Positions 58,978-64,000 of a stretch of DNA of 64,000 nt are shown one piece after another (within the stretch, counting starts at the first letter, position 1; the number at the start of each line of letters is the position of its first letter). Source of the stretch: Trichobilharzia szidati (lineage: Eukaryota > Platyhelminthes > Trematoda > Strigeidida > Schistosomatidae); NCBI GenBank assembly GCA_944472155.2, contig OX235277.1:20470804-20534803 (forward strand), written 5' to 3'. The position numbers and the translations under genes are program-made. The notes under the pieces are model-generated. The model saw only the letters and a list, made by a program, of their open reading frames with translations, made no database searches and was not told the origin of the DNA.

Positions 58978-61900
58978 TAGAGAATCTACGAAATGATATC
59001 TCGTGAAAATTGTCTTCTAAGAGACTTATTTAAAGTATTCAAAAAGTTTATTTGTCTTAGTTTTCACATTATCATCCTCACATAGTCTTCCTAAAATATC
59101 AAAATATGAGAGGTAAATCTGTTGTTACTCATGACTATATTGCCATAAACGTTAGTCTAAAACATTTGAATAACCTAAGTACATTTGAAGCGGGAAGTAT
59201 CAGAATAACCATTTGATTATTGAATTAAATACCATAGGACTAAAACTGTTTGACGTCAATGCGGTTGAAAATGAATTCAGACTGGCGAATTACTGATGTT
59301 GCCTCCTCCCTGATTTGCTTCAGCTCTACATTCAAAACCAACATTTCAACCATTTTAAGAAGTCTTTGAAGACAATCCGGTTGGGTCATTGAAACTATTT
59401 CAAGTACACGATTATTTATGTACCGTTTGAGTACAATTTATGCATGGTTGTACAAAAAATAAGCGAATCTTATATCTGTTAAAAAATCAGTTGGCGAAAT
59501 ACCTATTTCAAATATAAAACAGTAACATCTGCAGACCACTATATACAAGAAGAAAACCAATTTCTATCTTTCCTGTTGTTACAATAGTATTGGAGTTCAA
59601 ACATTTCATCAACGTCGGTATCACTATTAGAATGGATGCACATCTAACTGAAATAATGTGAGAATTCTTAAGAAGAAGCTATTAGCATACTTGTATTTGC
59701 TTCCATTTATATGTATATATATATAAATACAGATATGTTGGATATTAGACTTCAAAATACCATAACTTGACGTACGAAATTCTTCTGAAGTGATGCAAAA
59801 GAACGCCTTTTTTATGACACGTGATAAATGAAAATCATTTATATTCCCCTGTATTCACCCTACTCATTACACAATTCCCAGGTTTGTTGGGAATGATAAC
59901 CAGCCTAATATGGCAGTTCCAGCTGGAAACGGAAAGCAACTAAATTCGGATTAATTTGCAGAGCATAACTTTGACTCGATCGATTATTTACACAAAGCCG
60001 AAACGAAAACATAGGCTGAAAACCAACTGATTTAGCTGTCACTCAATTCACTGAAAGCTATGAATGTAGTTAACAAGCTGCTTCCTGCCTGACTTCTGAT
60101 TTCACATCATTCTAAGTGATCAGAGAAGACCGATTGGGTAGTTGTTTGAATGCTTTCTGACAAGGAGTTAGGCATCACTCCTTGAGTCACAGCAGTGTGT
60201 TAATCACGATAATTGCAGCAAAATTAGTAAGGGATAACTGAATTCCATAATATTTGTGTGGAAGAACAGCCTGCTATTAACTCGAAGTATTTTGTTTAGA
60301 TTTTGCTGATTTACTGTCTTATTTGAATTTGTCACACTTCACATCACTTTCAGAAGTTGCTTGTTAGAATTAGTAGTAAACCTCTTTATCAGGTGATCGT
60401 AAGTATTACTCCTGTTCCAATTGATGTGACCTGGGATGCTTAGGAGAATCGCTGTTCTTCCTACAGTAGATTCGTCTTCTGACCTGGCTTATGAGGAAGC
60501 ACTATCAGGTAACTGATATAAAACCAGCGCAAATATATTTCACAACTTGAATTCATGTAGTTTAACCAGATACAGTCTAAGATAAAATTCGTAGGCGGTG
60601 AATTGTCGTTTTAGGTATCAGAATATAGTAGTTTTGTAACATGCACAAATAATTCGGAGCCATATGAACCGAGTAATTATTGTAGTGATTTGTGTCTCGC
60701 ATAATTTTAAAAATTAAAACAACTACTGTTTCCAACTAATTTATTTTGAACTACAAAAGATGTGATGTATTTAGGAGATAAATCAGTGAACACGTGGTTT
60801 GTGTGATTTGATCCATCTATGTGACAGGAATTGTAATACGGTTGGAATGTAACTGAACACATCGACTCCCAGAGGTTTTGGACTGAAAGCCTCAGTTTAC
60901 TTTTACTAACAACACCTGGATATGTAAATGTTATTCAGAAAGTTGATTTAAGATACTTCTAAATTTCAAGGTTCTTTTCAGATCAACTAACCGAAACAGT
61001 GACTCAATAGCCAAATAGACACCACAAGAGAAATATTCATCTTTATCTTGGTTTTTCCTTTAGTCATCGTCTTGAAATAGATAAGTTTATAATTCGAATA
61101 TATTAAATGCAGTAGAGAATTCGCCTAATAATTCAAAATAAAAGTGTACATGATAGAAAGCTGTATTAGCTGCATTGTTCAATTAAGCGTATTATTTCGC
61201 CGATTGTAATGTACTATCGTTTAGTAAATTTGTTCTCAGTTATACTTGAACAAAATCACTCCTTTTCATTTTGACTATATGAACATACCTTTATCTTCTG
61301 ATTCAAACAAACAATGAACACTGTTCACGTCATACTGAGATAGGCATGCAACCCAGTCATTGTTAATGAAGTGAAACTGAAGTGACATTCGAATGTTATT
61401 CTTTGACGAAATTTATTTGAAAAACAAATTCCACTGTGGATTACTGCTAAAGATATTCAAGGATTGTTAGTGGCTGACCCAGCTGTGCATAGTAGCACAA
61501 TAGCTTACGAAAATGTGTTGTTGTTCAAACGAAAACAAAATTGTTATACCACAAGAAATTTTCAAATAATAGTGGATATATCTTCCATGAATTGCAATCA
61601 CTGTTACTTAACACGATTGAATATCGATAATTGATTTCTCATTATTTTGTGATCTCTATAAGAAAATCTTCTTGTTTCAGTGATACTTTTAATAACTGCT
61701 TACAAGGAAACGCTTTTTTATAAACTGCTATCCAAATAATACCAAGCAAGTAAGAAGTGGAGGTATATGAAAGAGGTGGAAATTTTATGGACCTGGTGTA
61801 AATATTGGATATCTTCTTTTCAGTCAAAATTGTGAAGAAGTTCTTTAACTAATAATATCAACCATAAAAATAATAAGCAGCACCAAAACAAATGCGTTTT

Positions 61901-63074
61901 CAACTTACTTTCATTACTAACTGGAGACGACAACCATTTCGAGGGTAACTGTAGGAATAATAGAACCGATCCTGTCTTCCGAAATGCATGAATATTTTCA
62001 CGTCGATTTATATTTTGTTTGTCATGATTGACGCTGTACTCATCTGAAATTCTCTGCGAATTCTGAAGTGACACCTTTCGCACACTGGCTAAACATGTAT
62101 GCTGACATGATAGAATTAAACAATCGAGTTGCCGCCGAAAAGTCACAATAAGAATTGGTGTTTAATAACGGATTGTAGCTAGCGCTTCAAAATGGTCAGA
62201 GGTAGTTCCAGTAACCTCGCGATCTAGAAGCCAAACTACAGTAATGGTCACTAAAATATGTGCAAAGCGTAACATTCCAGATACTACTGCGATTTTCACC
62301 GACATTCAACACCATGTAGAAAGTGTTTTCAGAATTATTTAACGGAAACTGTATATAGCATTTCACCAAATCATGTCCTCACTACTATGACCTGCAACTA
62401 TCAAACTGCCTTTCATACATATGGTCTTACACAGAAGAAACATGGAGTTCAAGAAAGTTTTCACAGCAGAATGCAATGCAGCCTGAGGGAATCTCTAATA
62501 ACACGCATTCGAATCAACCCGAAGATTTGAACCTCCTGGTTGTTTTACAAATTAATTCATTTTATAGAATAAAGTGTAACACTGCCTTCTCAGTCTCCTC
62601 ATTTGGTTAACCAGTTTAAAACATTGCGTTGAAGCAGATGATTCACTTCCGTGTGATTGAATGGCTAGAAACACGAACTTATTTGGTCTTAAATATATGT
62701 TTATGCATATACATTATAAGAAATTAGTAAATATCATATAGACAGCAAGTTGGAACTTCTCTTAGATGGGGAATAATCATATTAAAATCATTACATTTAT
62801 TAGTCATGATGAAAAAAGTCATGATAAATGGGCATCTGGGTACTTACGATTTTCTTCAAAGTGATATAATAAGGTATATAGACTAGACATATTAGAATAT
62901 GCACCTCAAATGACAATTTTACTTTAAAAACGATGACATGCAGGCTGGTGCTTCAGACTTTATTGTAATTGCAAATTCAGCCAGTCAGATGATATATATT
63001 GCCTCCCAACTTTTGCTTATTTGAATCCTGCGCCATAGTTTTCATTTTACTTGAAAAATTTGACGAATGACCTG
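58978..63074. other. No gene recognised
   Basis: AT-rich DNA with short frames; the longest is a 108-codon minus-strand frame at 61820-62146 with no recognisable domain. A short alternating AT run lies near 59709-59725. Nothing else was identified. Confidence 0.45.
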
Positions 63075-63170
63075 TATTCAGGATGCACATTGAAATGAAG
63101 GAAAATATAAATTTTGTCAGTGTTCTAAATATTTAAGTATTTAAAACAGTTAGTCCCTTTTATAAATTTT
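63075..63170 (+). repeat. Dispersed repeat pair, copy 2
   Basis: Partner of 52585-52700, starting AGGATGCACATTGAAATGAAG. Similarity fades after CCCTTTTATAAA. Confidence 0.5.
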
Positions 63171-63334
63171 GATAACATTATTAGAAGACGGAGATTGTCT
63201 GAAAAATGTGATGTATTTGCGCTATACATTTCGAATAATCTGATCACACATTTACTTGTCAAGTCAATATATATGGAAAAGTTAAATTAAACAAAGAGAC
63301 AAAAAAGAATTAAGAATAATTAACACAAACGTTT

Positions 63335-63360
63335 GGTAATCCAATCAAATAAGGATTACC
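63335..63360. other. Hairpin at the 3' end of a PLE reading frame
   Basis: GGTAATCC (63335-63342) and GGATTACC (63353-63360) form an 8-bp perfect stem with a 10-nt loop. On the minus strand the PLE stop codon TAA lies inside the stem. Confidence 0.8.
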
Positions 63361-63640
63361 AAGGTAGGTTAAGAGTAATAATAAACTGTTTTTGAATACA
63401 CAAGAGGGGCTTAAGTTTATGAATGGCTATAGCCACAGCGTATTTCAGTAAACGTCCTTGACCGTTTTTATGGATGACCTTAAAGGCTGAGTTAACATCA
63501 ACCTTATAGTTCAGCTGAGGGAAATGAATTCGCCGTGAGCAGCCTCTTTGCTGTAAGGTGTATTTTTTTCCCTTAGTGCTCGGATGCGAATTCCCTCTAT
63601 GCGAAATATCTAATGCACAGTAAATAGTACAGGAACCATT
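63356..63640 (-). pseudogene. Penelope-like element remnant: C-terminal end of GIY-YIG
   Basis: On the minus strand a frame reads VDVNSAFKVIHKNGQGRLL, then KYAVAIAIHKLKPLLCIQ, then ITLNLPW and a stop. It is the same region as VDINTAFKTIHR..EAIGIHLKK at 17.4 kb and GVNTAFKVIYKKRKG..NAEAIAIQ at 31.45 kb, so this is the C-terminus of the PLE polyprotein. Upstream (63520-63640) only scattered similarity remains (RGNSHPST) and the nuclease core is not recognisable. The frame is open over the conserved part and includes what appears to be the natural stop. Confidence 0.65.
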
Positions 63641-64000
63641 GATATTATTAAGAATTTAGAAAACATCTCGAAGGATAGTTGAATAATTTCAACTGTGGTT
63701 TGGCTAACAGAACGTGGTTCAGATTAGTCACTAAATTTGCGAATGAATTAGAAATGAGCATTTCTCATACACGATATACATTCCACCCTCTTTGTGAATA
63801 TACTTTGAAATGAAATAATGCTTAGTTTAAACGTCACTATCCTCCTTACTCAATGCTTCTAAACGTTGGGATATTTATAATAAAACATCAAAAAGAAATC
63901 CAAACGCATTACTGGCGTTCGTGAAAAGGTCAGGATTATGGTGACGTTGAATTGCTTCTATATTAAAATAACATTTTGTGGGAATAATTCAGGAAACACT
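63641..64000. other. No gene recognised
   Basis: AT-rich sequence running to the window edge; nothing recognised. Confidence 0.5.

Noticed and set aside
1..64000. CRISPR arrays, operons, bacterial promoters or ribosome binding sites
   Set aside because: No regularly spaced repeats, and the transposon content is that of an animal genome.

Overview
The window looks like repeat-rich, gene-poor nuclear DNA of a flatworm, most likely a schistosome-type blood fluke. It is AT-rich (roughly two thirds A+T by eye) and stop codons are dense in all frames. The recognisable content is a typical trematode transposon set: tRNA-derived SINEs that carry a hammerhead ribozyme (the Sm-alpha type known from Schistosoma), a second tRNA-derived SINE family, an RTE-clade LINE, a CR1/Jockey-type LINE, and several decayed Penelope-like elements (PLEs) with a GIY-YIG endonuclease. 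I find no convincing host gene or exon. The window is probably intergenic, or lies inside a very long intron.

Layout: 1-5.3 kb is featureless. At 5.29-5.46 kb lies a ribozyme-bearing SINE whose hammerhead is complete (core, stem II, two-part stem I, very short stem III). At 11.0-11.4 kb two copies of a second SINE family sit back to back. They share a tRNA-like head but have different 3' bodies, called A and B here. Body A recurs at 16.5 kb and in a fragment at 31.5 kb, body B at 24.2 kb. Decayed ribozyme SINEs lie at 12.2, 13.2, 19.0 and 29.8 kb. PLE remnants lie at 17.3-18.0 kb (minus), 31.0-31.5 kb (plus), 57.8-59.0 kb (two convergent copies with 160-bp near-identical inverted arms) and 63.4-63.6 kb (minus). 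A 5'-truncated RTE LINE occupies 20.5-21.4 kb (minus).

The only long intact reading frame is a 951-codon LINE polyprotein at 35.5-38.3 kb (plus). It has an apurinic-type endonuclease followed by reverse transcriptase, and a 3' end with AATAAA and an (ATT)n tail. Diverged local duplications of unknown origin lie at 22.5-23.5 kb (about 525-bp period) and 44.1-48.9 kb (at least three related segments).

How the parts relate: the SINEs encode no protein and must depend on LINE or PLE enzymes. The LINE at 35.5 kb is the only potentially competent enzyme source seen here. All homology statements rest on recognising motifs by eye. No database search or folding program was run.
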